A stretch of DNA of 64,000 nucleotides from Clostridium transplantifaecale (GTDB lineage: Bacteria; Bacillota; Clostridia; Lachnospirales; Lachnospiraceae): positions 248,001 through 312,000 of the forward strand of contig NZ_UYZY01000003.1 of NCBI RefSeq assembly GCF_900626075.1. Reading direction: 5' to 3'. A program made the translations under genes and the position numbers. The notes below the pieces were generated by a model. The model ran no database searches, was not told the DNA's origin, and saw only the letters and a list, made by a program, of their open reading frames with translations. Below are positions 56,364 through 64,000 of this stretch, in pieces. Each line of letters begins with the position of its first letter. The first letter of the stretch is position 1.

Positions 56364-56618
56364 AAATGCCTCCGGGCGGCTTTTTATTATGTAGAATCCA
56401 TGATGTCCGTTTTGTATTTAAAAGTCCATTTTCTCAAAAATATAGACGCTTGCTATATAGCTTTTATTTATAAGCGTACCATACTTATCCACAGTATGCA
56501 AGGTTCGGCGGCTAAAAGAATTGCACCGGGAATTTCCCCGTTACTGTTCACTCGGGATGTATTCCGCGAAGCGTGTTATTGTTCACTGCGCAATGCGGTG
56601 TGAACGGTAATTCCCACG
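56364..56618. other. Intergenic stretch with inverted GTTCAC/GTGAAC elements
   Basis: No gene is supported. GTTCAC appears twice near 56547 and 56581 and its complement GTGAAC at about 56600, so the 3' leader of the response-regulator transcript can fold. No T-run marks a clear terminator. Confidence 0.3.
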
Positions 56619-57332
56619 TTAAGACGGTGGAATGGCGGGTTCATGCCCTCCCTGGTGCTCTTTCGGCGTCATGCCGGTCTGCTTCTTGAAGGTGCGGTAA
56701 AAGTAGTTTAAATTGCTGTATCCCACCATATCTGCGGCTTCCTTGACCGAACAGCCGTTGTGCAGAAGTTCCGTCGCCTTATTGATCCGGACGGAATTAT
56801 AGTAGGTGGTGAAGCTGGTGTTCAGATAATGCTTGAATAATCTTGCCACGTTGCTTTCGCTGGTTGAAATAGCCGCAGCGCAGTCCCCCAGATGCAGCTC
56901 TTCCATATAATGCAGATCAATGTATTCCATAAGCTGGTTAAACAGAGGATTGTCGGAATAACGGTATCCCAGAACGCGCTGCATGGTCTCACAGAACTGT
57001 TCATAGAGTATCGGTTTCAGCAGAAAATCACGGGCTTTAAGCCGCAGCGCCTGCTGGGCGTAGGTAAAGGAATTATACGCCGTAATGATGATAAAAGCCA
57101 CATCCCCCAAGGGCTCATGGCCGAGCTTCTCCATGACCTGGAGCCCATTTAAGCCGGGCATTTCAATGTCCAGGAATACAATGTCTGGGCGCAGCCGTTT
57201 GACCGCCTCCACGGTTTCATCGCCCCGGGTTGTCTCACCGACCACTTCCAGAGGAAGCTTATGTTTTTCTATAAAATAGCGGATGATATCGCTGGAGGCT
57301 CTTTCGTCGTCGGCCAGAAGAACCTTTTTCAT
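56619..57332 (-). CDS. AraC-type response regulator (YesN-like)
   Basis: The ATG at 57332 (MKKVLLADD) follows a GGGGG run, giving 237 residues. Receiver domain with D8-D9 and phospho-acceptor D55 in FLDIEMPG; the central linker is short; the AraC HTH pair lies at about 130-228 (TSESNVARLFKHYLNTSFTT and VKEAADMVGYSNLNYFYRTF). Its start overlaps the stop of the kinase gene (ATGA). It probably activates the divergent one-carbon operon. Confidence 0.94.
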   Translation of the reverse strand: MKKVLLADDERASSDIIRYFIEKHKLPLEVVGETTRGDETVEAVKRLRPDIVFLDIEMPGLNGLQVMEKLGHEPLGDVAFIIITAYNSFTYAQQALRLKARDFLLKPILYEQFCETMQRVLGYRYSDNPLFNQLMEYIDLHYMEELHLGDCAAAISTSESNVARLFKHYLNTSFTTYYNSVRINKATELLHNGCSVKEAADMVGYSNLNYFYRTFKKQTGMTPKEHQGGHEPAIPPS

Positions 57333-58852
57333 GTTGCGTTCCCCCTTCTCCATGGAATCTTGATGGTCACGGTGGTTCCGTCGCCGCCGGAGCTGATTTC
57401 ATAGCGGTATTTCTCACCGTACAGGGCATCCAGTTTCCGCGCAACCATTGCCGTTCCGTGGGAGGAGTCGCCGTTGCGCGTGATGGCCTTGAGGGCGAGA
57501 AGTTCTTCGGGTTCCATCCCTCTGCCGTTGTCTTTGATGCTTACGGTGAGAAAGTCCTCCGCCCCGTGGATGGAGACGGAGATTGCCATCAAATCCCCGG
57601 ATGCGGCGAAGGCATGCTTAAAGCAGTTCTCCACAATCGGCTGGAGGAAGTTAAACGGAACCTCTTCATGCAGAAGCTGTTCGTCAATATCGTACTGAAG
57701 CTTCAGCCGTTTTCCGAAACGCATCTGCTGCAGCCCCGTATAATTCTTCAGGTAATTCACTTCCTCGCGAAGCGGGACAAAATAGCTGTCGCCGCGCAGC
57801 GTATATTGGAGCATCAGGGCCAGGCTGCTGATGGCCTGGTAGGTCTGTTCCGCGTTCTCACGGATGGCCGTGCCCATCATCATATTCAATGTGTTAAATA
57901 AGAAATGCTGGTTAATCTGTAAGTTGATGGCCTTTGTCTGGCTGGTCTGAAGCGAGGACTGCAGAAGCTGTTCCTGCTTCGTCTGGTCGGACAGGGCTTT
58001 TTTGCTGTCCTCCAGGGCCGCTTCCATCTGGGTAAAATGATAGTAATTGCAGATGATGTTTGAAAGTTTCTCCATAATCTGCAGGATGCCCGCCACGGTG
58101 CTGCTGGGGACATTATAGGGGAGCTTTCCCGGAAAATCCGTCACGGCGGGATCCATCGTCCTGACGTGGCCGGCCTTGATCGCCCCCAGGTAATCTTCGC
58201 CGGACACGATGGGAAGAATATAGAGGGATAGGCCGTACTGGCAGATAAAGGCCGAGGGCCTCGAATTGCAGGATGCGGGATAAGATTCCTTCTGACGGTA
58301 GAGGGGACAGTTCATCGGATCCTCCACGATGTCACAGCACGTCTTACAGAAGGCGGGATATTCCGCATTCTGATAGACCGCCGTTCCGTCACAGTCGTAG
58401 ATAGACAGCGGCATTTTCAGCGGGTGCAGCATCTGGCCGGAGATTTCGGAGATGGTCTGTCTGAGAAAATGCCGCCTGTCAATTTCCCGGGGAGCGGCGG
58501 GGACTTCGGTTTCCTGCCCCTGCCAGGCCGGTCCGTCACTCAGCGCGGCGGGAATGGAGATCAGCAGTTTGACAATCTCTTCATCTCCGTCGTTGACCGC
58601 CTCATGGGACATGCCGGGGGAAATATGATAGAGCTTTCCGGGAGCCAGAGGGAGTTCTTCATCCCCGACTTTCTGGTGTCCGTAACCCTTCAGGACGTAC
58701 ATAAGCTGTTCATCCCCGATATGAATATGGCGGGGCTGCTCCCCGCCGGACCGTATGGTGCTGATTCCAACCTTCATTTTATCGTTTGATCCCGGGGCGG
58801 GTTCAAAGACCCAGTCGATATTTCCCCAGTCCAGTTCCTGTATATTTCCCAT
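57329..58852 (-). CDS. Cupin-PocR-LytS-type sensor histidine kinase
   Basis: ATG at 58852 has a suitable GGCGGTG site; GTG at 58861 is possible. The 507 residues carry, in order, a cupin (about 15-100; ligands HIH ... E ... H in PRHIHIGDEQLMYVLKGYGH and PGMSHEAV), a PocR sensory domain (about 130-265; FCKTCCDIVEDPMNCPLYR, ICQYGLSLYILPI, YLGAIKAGHVR), a coiled coil, the His_kinase domain with H316 in QINQHFLFNTLN and HATPase_c. No membrane helix, so the signal is intracellular. PocR domains bind small organic ligands and the cupin may bind a second one or a metal. It is translationally coupled to the AraC-type regulator. Confidence 0.92.
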   Translation of the reverse strand: MGNIQELDWGNIDWVFEPAPGSNDKMKVGISTIRSGGEQPRHIHIGDEQLMYVLKGYGHQKVGDEELPLAPGKLYHISPGMSHEAVNDGDEEIVKLLISIPAALSDGPAWQGQETEVPAAPREIDRRHFLRQTISEISGQMLHPLKMPLSIYDCDGTAVYQNAEYPAFCKTCCDIVEDPMNCPLYRQKESYPASCNSRPSAFICQYGLSLYILPIVSGEDYLGAIKAGHVRTMDPAVTDFPGKLPYNVPSSTVAGILQIMEKLSNIICNYYHFTQMEAALEDSKKALSDQTKQEQLLQSSLQTSQTKAINLQINQHFLFNTLNMMMGTAIRENAEQTYQAISSLALMLQYTLRGDSYFVPLREEVNYLKNYTGLQQMRFGKRLKLQYDIDEQLLHEEVPFNFLQPIVENCFKHAFAASGDLMAISVSIHGAEDFLTVSIKDNGRGMEPEELLALKAITRNGDSSHGTAMVARKLDALYGEKYRYEISSGGDGTTVTIKIPWRRGNAT

Positions 58853-58967
58853 TGCATTCACCGCCTTTGCTCCATTATATCAGGAATCCCCTATGCCGTA
58901 AAGTTGACTTGAGAACCGTTATTTTATTAACGAATATAGGATATTATGTACAGGGAAAAGGAGAGGG

Positions 58968-58980
58968 AAACAGCCGGTTT
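58968..58980. promoter_or_regulatory. Putative operator site 1, AAACAGCCGGTTT
   Basis: One of three near-identical elements in the divergent region; sites 1 and 3 are identical, site 2 (59040-59051) lacks one C. Each is nearly palindromic. Confidence 0.5.
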
Positions 58981-59039
58981 TGTGATTATACACCATAAAT
59001 GTAAAGAGAAAATGATAAAAAGTGTGATTTTGTTCAATA

Positions 59040-59051
59040 AAACAGCGGTTT
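59040..59051. promoter_or_regulatory. Putative operator site 2, AAACAGCGGTTT
   Basis: Second element, 25 bp upstream of site 3, on the same face of the helix within about half a turn. Confidence 0.45.
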
Positions 59052-59053
59052 AG

Positions 59054-59098
59054 TTCCTATAAAAAAACAGCCGGTTTATTATAATGGGATTATAGGAA
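59054..59098 (+). promoter_or_regulatory. Promoter region of the one-carbon operon with 9-bp inverted repeat
   Basis: TTCCTATAA (59054-59062) and TTATAGGAA (59090-59098) are perfect inverted copies. Between them lie operator-like site 3, AAACAGCCGGTTT (59065-59077), and TATAAT (59080-59085). No -35 hexamer fits, so activation is expected, probably by the AraC-type regulator. Confidence 0.65.
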
Positions 59099-59150
59099 AG
59101 TAACAGACAGGAACTTATAAATCGGGAATTTAAAAAATGGAGGAATGAAG

Positions 59151-60425
59151 ATGTATCTGGATAACAGCTTTGAGAAAATTAAAAAATTTGACCCTGAAAT
59201 GGCGGAACTGACCATGCAGGAGGAGGAGCGTCAGAAAAAAACACTCTGCCTGATCGCATCGGAAAACTATGCCTCACCTCTGGCGGCGGGCCTGGAAGGT
59301 TCCATCTGGGCCGACAAAAATGCCGAGGGTTACCCGGGCGGACGCTTCGTGGCAGGTTGTGAACTGGCCGACAGAGTGGAAAACCTGGCAAAGGAGCGTA
59401 TTAAAAAACTGTTCGGCGCCGATCATGTAAACGTACAGTCCATGAGCGCTACGGTGGGGAATGTGGCGATTCTGCGCGCCCTGCTGAAACCGGGCGACAC
59501 CGTACTTTCAATGGAACTGGATCAGGGCGGCCATTTAAGCCACGGCGCCAAATTCCATTATAGCGGGAAAATGTACCAGTCGGTATTTTACGGACTGAAC
59601 AAGGAGACCGAGGAGATTGACATGGAGCAGGTGGAAAGGCTGGCCAAAGAGCATCAGCCGAAGCTGATCATCTGCGGAGCCTCCTCCTATCCGAAACAGA
59701 TTGATTACAAGCGCTTTGGTGAGATTGCAAGGAGCGTCGGCGCTTATCTGATGGCCGATATTGCACATCCGGTCGGCCTGATTGCAGCGGGAATCATTCC
59801 TTCACCGATTCCTCACGCCGATGTAGTCAGCAGCTCCACCCATAAGACTTGGAGAGGCGCCAGAGGCTGCGGTATCATCATGTGCAAAGAAGAACTTGCC
59901 AAAAAGATTGACACCCAGGTATTCCCGGGACTGCAGGGAGCGCCCAAAATGGATATGATCGCAGCGCGCGCGGTGCAGGCGCTGGAGAGTATGACTCCTG
60001 TTTATAAGGCATACCAGCAGAAAGTATACGACAATGCCCAGGCGCTGGCGGATGAACTGTTAAAATGCGGTCTCCGGCTCGTTTCCGGCGGAACCAATAC
60101 ACACCTGATTCTCGTGGATGTCCGAAACTTAATCACATCCGGCAAAGAAGCCGAGGCGGTTCTGGAATCCGTAGGAATCGTAGTCAATAAAAATATGATA
60201 CCTTATGATCCGCAGAGTCCCAAGGTGACAAGCGGCATTCGGATTGGCACACCGGCCCTGACAACCCGCGGCCTGGAAGAGGAAGAAATCCGTGAGGTTG
60301 GACGCCTCCTGGCGGATACTCTTAAAAACAGCGGCAATACGGAGGCTCTCGATAAGATCCGCACACGCGTGGCTGAGATTGCCGCGGAGCATCCTCTGTT
60401 TGATGAGGAAAAATGGCTTGCCTGA
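59151..60425 (+). CDS. glyA: Serine hydroxymethyltransferase-like enzyme, divergent
   Basis: ATG at 59151 has GGAGG 7 bp before it (another ATG at 59145 is too close). 424 residues, family length. PLP lysine K232 in THKTWRGARG; IASENYAS and EGYPGGRFVAGCE are recognisable. It departs from housekeeping enzymes: the RYYGGCE tyrosines are F and V, the SGxQAN phosphate loop reads MSATVGN, and DMAHIAGL is DIAHPVGL. The normal reaction is serine plus tetrahydrofolate to glycine and methylene-tetrahydrofolate. Here an alternative substrate is possible. It is first in an operon with a symporter and a FolD-like gene. Confidence 0.85.
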   Translation: MYLDNSFEKIKKFDPEMAELTMQEEERQKKTLCLIASENYASPLAAGLEGSIWADKNAEGYPGGRFVAGCELADRVENLAKERIKKLFGADHVNVQSMSATVGNVAILRALLKPGDTVLSMELDQGGHLSHGAKFHYSGKMYQSVFYGLNKETEEIDMEQVERLAKEHQPKLIICGASSYPKQIDYKRFGEIARSVGAYLMADIAHPVGLIAAGIIPSPIPHADVVSSSTHKTWRGARGCGIIMCKEELAKKIDTQVFPGLQGAPKMDMIAARAVQALESMTPVYKAYQQKVYDNAQALADELLKCGLRLVSGGTNTHLILVDVRNLITSGKEAEAVLESVGIVVNKNMIPYDPQSPKVTSGIRIGTPALTTRGLEEEEIREVGRLLADTLKNSGNTEALDKIRTRVAEIAAEHPLFDEEKWLA

Positions 60426-60445
60426 TAAGTTCTTTACATACATAC

Positions 60446-60487
60446 GTTCCGTCGCCCCGCCCGTTTAGGGAACCGGGGCGGCGGAAC
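60446..60487 (+). promoter_or_regulatory. Intercistronic hairpin between the GlyA-like and symporter genes
   Basis: GTTCCGTCGCCCCG pairs with CGGGGCGGCGGAAC (one T-G) over a 14-nt loop. No T-run follows, so it more likely protects or processes the upstream mRNA than terminates. Confidence 0.5.
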
Positions 60488-60521
60488 AGGATCCATGAGT
60501 GGACTGGGGAAGGGGATAAGA

Positions 60522-61739
60522 ATGAAAGAAACGAAAAAAATGCCGATGTTTGCGAAAATCGCCATCGGTTTCGTCCTGGGAATTTTGTTTGGTGTTCTTT
60601 TGAGGGAAAGAGCAACCGTGTTTGAGCCGATTGGCGATCTTTTTATGCGTATGCTGAAGATGCTGATACTTCCTCTGGTTTTCAGTGCGATTATCAGCGG
60701 CCTGACCAGCATACCGGATATGAAAAAAATTTATAAAATGGGAATCAAGGCATTCATCCTGTTCGTAGTCATGACGGCGCTGGCGATTCTGACCGGTATT
60801 GTATTTGCAAATCTGCTAAAACCGGGAGTAGGCGCGGCGATCCAAATGCCGGTGACAGATACCGGGGATGCCACGGAGGTTTCCTTTATCTCGACGATTC
60901 TGAATATGTTCCCGACCAATGTGTTTGCATCATTTTCCGGTGACAACATGCTTCAGGTAATCGTTTTTGCATTCTTCTTCGGAATCTGTATCGTGATGTG
61001 TGGAGAAAAGGCGGAGCCGGTGAAGGTGTTCTTTGACAGAACCGCACAGGTTATGTATAAGATGACGGATATCGTCATTTCCTTTGCCCCGTTCGGCGTA
61101 TTCGGCTTAATGTCCGGCATGATAGGAAAATACGGCCTTTCCACACTTCTTCCTCTGGGAAAATTTATTATTGTGCTGCATTTGGCGCTGATTGTATTTA
61201 TATTTGTCATCCAGGCGGGCCTCGTGGCCATCGGCGTCAGGATGAACCCAATCAAATTCTACAAGGGTATCTTCGGGGCAATCAGCATGGCCCTGGCAAC
61301 CGACAGTTCGGCCGCGGCCCTGCCGGTGGCAATCAAGGAGCTGCAGAATAATCTCGGGGTTTCCGAGGCGATTGCCAGCTTTATCATGTCGGTTGGAACG
61401 AATGTCAGCAAGAGCGGAAGCGCCCTGTATCAGGGTATGACGGTCATTTTCATCGCCCAGGTGGCGGGAGTGCAGCTTTCGATGGCGCAGCAGGTAACGG
61501 TTTTCGTCACGGCGCTGCTGGCTTCCCTGGGAACCGCCGGTGTTCCGAGCGCCAGCATTGTCATGTTGACAATGACACTGGGCAGTGTTAATCTTCCGTT
61601 AGAGGGCGTTGCATTGATGACGGGAATCGACCGTATTATCGGCGGTCAGAGAACACTTCCGAACGTAATCACCAATGCCGCCATATCGGCTATGCTGGAT
61701 CGGCAGGAGAAAATAGAACAGGGACAGCAACCTGTGTAA
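60522..61739 (+). CDS. Dicarboxylate/amino acid:cation symporter family protein, divergent
   Basis: ATG at 60522 (MKETKKMPMF) with GGGGAAGGGG; 405 residues, with the hydrophobic pattern of the eight-helix DAACS fold. Hairpin 1 motif ATDSSAAALPVAI is present. The NMDGT motif of helix 7 is replaced: NVSKSGSALY. In helix 8, GIDRIIGGQRTLPNVITN keeps the aspartate, arginine and asparagine equivalent to Glt-Ph D390, R397 and N401 but has Gly for D394 and Asn for D405. Cation coupling and substrate may therefore differ from glutamate or serine carriers. It sits between the GlyA-like and FolD-like genes, so it may import their substrate. Confidence 0.88.
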   Translation: MKETKKMPMFAKIAIGFVLGILFGVLLRERATVFEPIGDLFMRMLKMLILPLVFSAIISGLTSIPDMKKIYKMGIKAFILFVVMTALAILTGIVFANLLKPGVGAAIQMPVTDTGDATEVSFISTILNMFPTNVFASFSGDNMLQVIVFAFFFGICIVMCGEKAEPVKVFFDRTAQVMYKMTDIVISFAPFGVFGLMSGMIGKYGLSTLLPLGKFIIVLHLALIVFIFVIQAGLVAIGVRMNPIKFYKGIFGAISMALATDSSAAALPVAIKELQNNLGVSEAIASFIMSVGTNVSKSGSALYQGMTVIFIAQVAGVQLSMAQQVTVFVTALLASLGTAGVPSASIVMLTMTLGSVNLPLEGVALMTGIDRIIGGQRTLPNVITNAAISAMLDRQEKIEQGQQPV

Positions 61740-61751
61740 GGAGGAGTTTAA

Positions 61752-62606
61752 ATGGCTAAATTATTGACGGGAGCGCCCGTTGTGACAGCGCTGGGCGGGG
61801 AGCTTTCAAAGCGGGTGGAACGGCTTAAGGCGGCCGGGATTGTACCGACCCTCGCGATTGTCCGGATTGGGGAACGTCCGGCCGATCTGTCCTATGAGCG
61901 GGGCGCATCCAAACGGTGCGCCGCAATCGGGATTGAGGTAAAGCATATCTTTCTTAAACCGGATTACCGGCCGGAGGAGCTGATGGCCGTCGTACAGGAG
62001 ATTAACGGGGATCCCGGAATTCACGGCTGTCTGATGTTCCGGCCTCTGGCACGGCGCGAGGACGAATTGGCCGTCTGCGCGGCCCTGAAACCGGAAAAGG
62101 ACATGGACGGCATCACGGCCTGGTCCCAGGGAAACGTGCTTTCCGGCGAGGAGGGAGGTTTTGCACCGTGTACCGCCCAGGCTTGCCTGGAAATTCTGGA
62201 CTATTACGGGTATTCTCTCAAGAGTTCACGCGTCACGGTCATCGGGGCCAGCATGGTGATTGGAAAACCGGTCGGCATTATGCTGTTAAACCGGTGCGCG
62301 ACACTGACCATGTGCCATATCGACACCGTGGACACCGCTTCCCATTGCCGCGGGGCCGAGATCCTGATTTCAGCGGCGGGCTGTGCGGGGCTGGTAAGTA
62401 AAGATTATGTATCTCCGGGCCAGGTTGTGCTGGATGTGGGCATCAACACCAACCCGGAAGGGAAACTGTGCGGCGATGTGAGATTCGACGAGGTGGAGCC
62501 GATTGTGGAAGCCATCACACCGGTGCCGGGGGGCGTTGGAACGGTGACATCGACCGTATTAGCCAAACACGTGGTGGAGGCTGCGGAGAGAATGTGCCGA
62601 AAGTAA
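61752..62606 (+). CDS. folD: FolD-like methylenetetrahydrofolate dehydrogenase/cyclohydrolase, divergent
   Basis: ATG with AAGGAGG, 12 bp after the symporter; 284 residues, normal length. The Rossmann part is typical (VIGASMVIGKPVGIMLL, DVGIN, ITPVPGGVGTVTST). In the folate site the lysine is kept (GASKRC), but the tyrosine expected four residues before it is Arg, and the VQLPLP glutamine is Phe (LMFRPLA); KDMDG is kept. In studied enzymes these residues matter for cyclohydrolase action, so this may be a dehydrogenase-biased or altered enzyme. It oxidises methylene-THF made by the GlyA-like protein. Confidence 0.85.
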   Translation: MAKLLTGAPVVTALGGELSKRVERLKAAGIVPTLAIVRIGERPADLSYERGASKRCAAIGIEVKHIFLKPDYRPEELMAVVQEINGDPGIHGCLMFRPLARREDELAVCAALKPEKDMDGITAWSQGNVLSGEEGGFAPCTAQACLEILDYYGYSLKSSRVTVIGASMVIGKPVGIMLLNRCATLTMCHIDTVDTASHCRGAEILISAAGCAGLVSKDYVSPGQVVLDVGINTNPEGKLCGDVRFDEVEPIVEAITPVPGGVGTVTSTVLAKHVVEAAERMCRK

Positions 62607-62637
62607 GTGGACAATCCAGATTGACGATTATTTGAGC

Positions 62638-62674
62638 GGGGCAGTGCGTCCATAGGGACGCGCTGCCCCGTTTG
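62638..62674 (+). terminator. Terminator of the one-carbon operon
   Basis: GGGGCAGTGCGTCC pairs with GGACGCGCTGCCCC (one G-U) over ATAG, followed by GTTTG. It also lies just beyond the 3' end of the convergent MATE gene. Confidence 0.8.
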
Positions 62675-62696
62675 TCGAGCTCTTTCCCGTATCCGC

Positions 62697-64000
62697 CTAC
62701 TGTTTCTTTAGTAAATCCAGTTCTTTCTTTATAAAAACAACGGTTACGGCAAAGGAGATCAAATCGGCGGCAGGGGTTGCCAGCCAGATTCCGGTCATGC
62801 CGGTAACTGCCGGAAAGAGAAGGGCAAAGGGAATCAGGAGGATGAGCTGGCGGAGGGAGCTCAGGATGACGGACTGTTTTGCCTTTCCGACGTACTGGAA
62901 GTAGTTTGCGCTTATCATCTGAAACCCGGCAAGGGGGAGTGTAAGGCTGAAAAGGCGCAGGCCGGGAACGGCCATAGCGGCCAGGGAGGGATCCCCGGTC
63001 CCTCCGAATGCCCCGACGATTGCACCGGCCGCAAGTTCGATGAGAAGAAACATAACGCCCGCAAAGGCGGTGGCATATGTAATGGAAAGCTTTAAGGTCT
63101 TTTCGACACGCAGGTAATTCCCGGCGCTGTAATTAAAACCGAAAATTGGCTGGATTCCCTGGCCGAGGCCGATTACCGGCATATAGACCGTCATCATCGT
63201 GTTGTACATAATTCCATAGGAAGCAACGCCGGCCGTTCCACCGTAGTATGCGGCGGTGTGGTTGAAGGTCAGGGAGACAAGGCTCAATGCGAACTGTACG
63301 ATGGAGGCGGGAAGGCCGATGGACAGAATACTTCCTGAACCGGACGGCCTTATGCAGCTCAGCCGGAGATTTGCGGCGCATTTTCCGGAGAGGAGGAAGC
63401 GGAGCGCCATCATCATGCAGACGCCGTTGCCAATCACCGTTGACAGAGCGGCTCCGAAGACGCCCCAGTGAAAGACGAAGATAAAAACAGCGTCTAAAAC
63501 CGTATTGGTCAATACGCTCATCAGGGAATTCAGGAAAGCCCTTCCTGCGTACCCCATCCCCTTTACGCAGTTGTTCATCGACTGCGCCATGATGAAGAAA
63601 CAGGAACCGCTCAGAATAACGGAGATATATTCCACGGCGTATGGGAGGTTCTCCTCATTGGCCCCGTAGAGGCGGAGCAGGGGAGTCACGGTAAACAGCC
63701 CTGTGACGGTGATGGCCGCGGCAAACAGGAGGGAGAGAAAGAAGGCGTTTCCAATCACTTTTTCCGCTCCTGCTCTGTCGTCTTTTCCGAGCCTCAATGA
63801 GATGGAGGCCGATGCTCCGGCAGCAATCAGCAGTGAGAGAGCCTGGATAATGAGGACAATTCCAAATGAAACCGTTACGGCGGACAGGGCCGCGGTGCCA
63901 ACGCTCTTTGCCACAAATACGCCGTCTATCGCCGCGTTTAACGCGTTTAGGAGCAGGGAAAGGATGGCCGGAGCCGATAACTCCCGGATTAATCCGGGAA
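62697..64000 (-). CDS. MATE family efflux transporter (N-terminus beyond window edge)
   Basis: The frame stays open to the right edge: upstream of the first GTG/Met candidates it reads LIRELSAPAILSLLLNALNA, then AIDGVFVAKSVG, the usual MATE helix 1. The true start is therefore outside, and the visible part is 434 codons. Repeated helix pairs and motifs such as GASASISLRLGKDDRAGAEK, VLTNTVLDAVFIF and GLGQGIQPIFGFNYSAGNY fit Firmicutes MATE proteins (cation-coupled export of drugs or metabolites). Confidence 0.92.
   Translation of the reverse strand, partial: PGLIRELSAPAILSLLLNALNAAIDGVFVAKSVGTAALSAVTVSFGIVLIIQALSLLIAAGASASISLRLGKDDRAGAEKVIGNAFFLSLLFAAAITVTGLFTVTPLLRLYGANEENLPYAVEYISVILSGSCFFIMAQSMNNCVKGMGYAGRAFLNSLMSVLTNTVLDAVFIFVFHWGVFGAALSTVIGNGVCMMMALRFLLSGKCAANLRLSCIRPSGSGSILSIGLPASIVQFALSLVSLTFNHTAAYYGGTAGVASYGIMYNTMMTVYMPVIGLGQGIQPIFGFNYSAGNYLRVEKTLKLSITYATAFAGVMFLLIELAAGAIVGAFGGTGDPSLAAMAVPGLRLFSLTLPLAGFQMISANYFQYVGKAKQSVILSSLRQLILLIPFALLFPAVTGMTGIWLATPAADLISFAVTVVFIKKELDLLKKQ

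Noticed and set aside
1..64000. tRNA, rRNA, insertion sequences, phage genes, integrases
   Set aside because: I looked for cloverleaf ends, transposase motifs, terminal inverted repeats and integrase signatures and saw none that hold up.

Overview
The window reads as a chromosome segment of a Gram-positive, probably gut-dwelling, anaerobic clostridium of the Lachnospiraceae type. This is inferred from strong AGGAGG ribosome sites, TTGACA/TATAAT promoters, lipoprotein-anchored binding proteins, ferredoxin-flavodoxin and iron-dependent alcohol dehydrogenase genes, a choloylglycine-hydrolase-type enzyme and an unusual density of signalling proteins. I see no rRNA, tRNA, CRISPR array, insertion sequence or prophage.

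Layout. 1-8.3 kb: an OmpR-type regulator with a cut-off sensor kinase, facing a secreted protein made almost wholly of a four-residue glycine repeat; a membrane diguanylate cyclase; a TetR/ferredoxin-flavodoxin pair; three adjoining gene fragments; a second two-component system with a small membrane protein; and a papain-like cysteine hydrolase. 8.4-13.9 kb: module A, a PAS-GGDEF protein, a hybrid histidine kinase and a solute-binding lipoprotein. 13.9-20.8 kb: a LysR gene next to three promoters that share one motif, driving two small proteins, an Fe-alcohol dehydrogenase, an FMN reductase, a cyclophilin-fold lipoprotein, a DUF3737 protein and a MalY-type C-S lyase. 21-27.2 kb: module B, a binding protein fused to a 5'-nucleotidase C-terminal domain, a hybrid kinase with two receiver domains and a regulator with two GntR-type helix-turn-helix domains. 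27.4-28.8 kb: an Rrf2 regulator divergent from a flavin-binding protein over matching palindromes, then a transketolase remnant. 29-45.1 kb: module C, a 1627-residue CheB-CheR-PAS-kinase-receiver protein, a diguanylate cyclase, a two-receiver hybrid kinase, an oligopeptide-type binding lipoprotein, a 1294-residue PAS hybrid kinase and a Cache-HAMP-GGDEF protein. 45.1-56.4 kb: two DEAD-box RNA helicases with structured leaders, an ABC-F protein, a thioredoxin-domain (YyaL/DUF255) gene broken by a 19-bp insertion, a bile-salt-hydrolase-like enzyme and a GGDEF-EAL protein. 56.6-62.7 kb: a cupin-PocR-LytS-type kinase and AraC-type response regulator divergent from an operon of serine hydroxymethyltransferase, dicarboxylate/amino-acid symporter and FolD homologues, all three altered at key positions. 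62.7 kb to the end: a MATE transporter running off the window.

How the genes fit together. Three times a hybrid kinase lies next to an orphan solute-binding lipoprotein (30-bp gap, 4-nt overlap, 4-bp gap) with no permease or ATPase nearby. I infer that these lipoproteins are external ligand sensors for the kinases. Five diguanylate cyclases and one GGDEF-EAL protein suggest that c-di-GMP is a major output. The hybrid kinases carry receiver domains but no visible HPt domain, so the phosphate acceptor must be encoded elsewhere. The strongest candidates for undescribed systems are the binding-protein/hybrid-kinase modules (especially the 5'-nucleotidase-domain fusion), the divergent one-carbon operon with its PocR-cupin kinase, and the GX3-repeat secreted protein.
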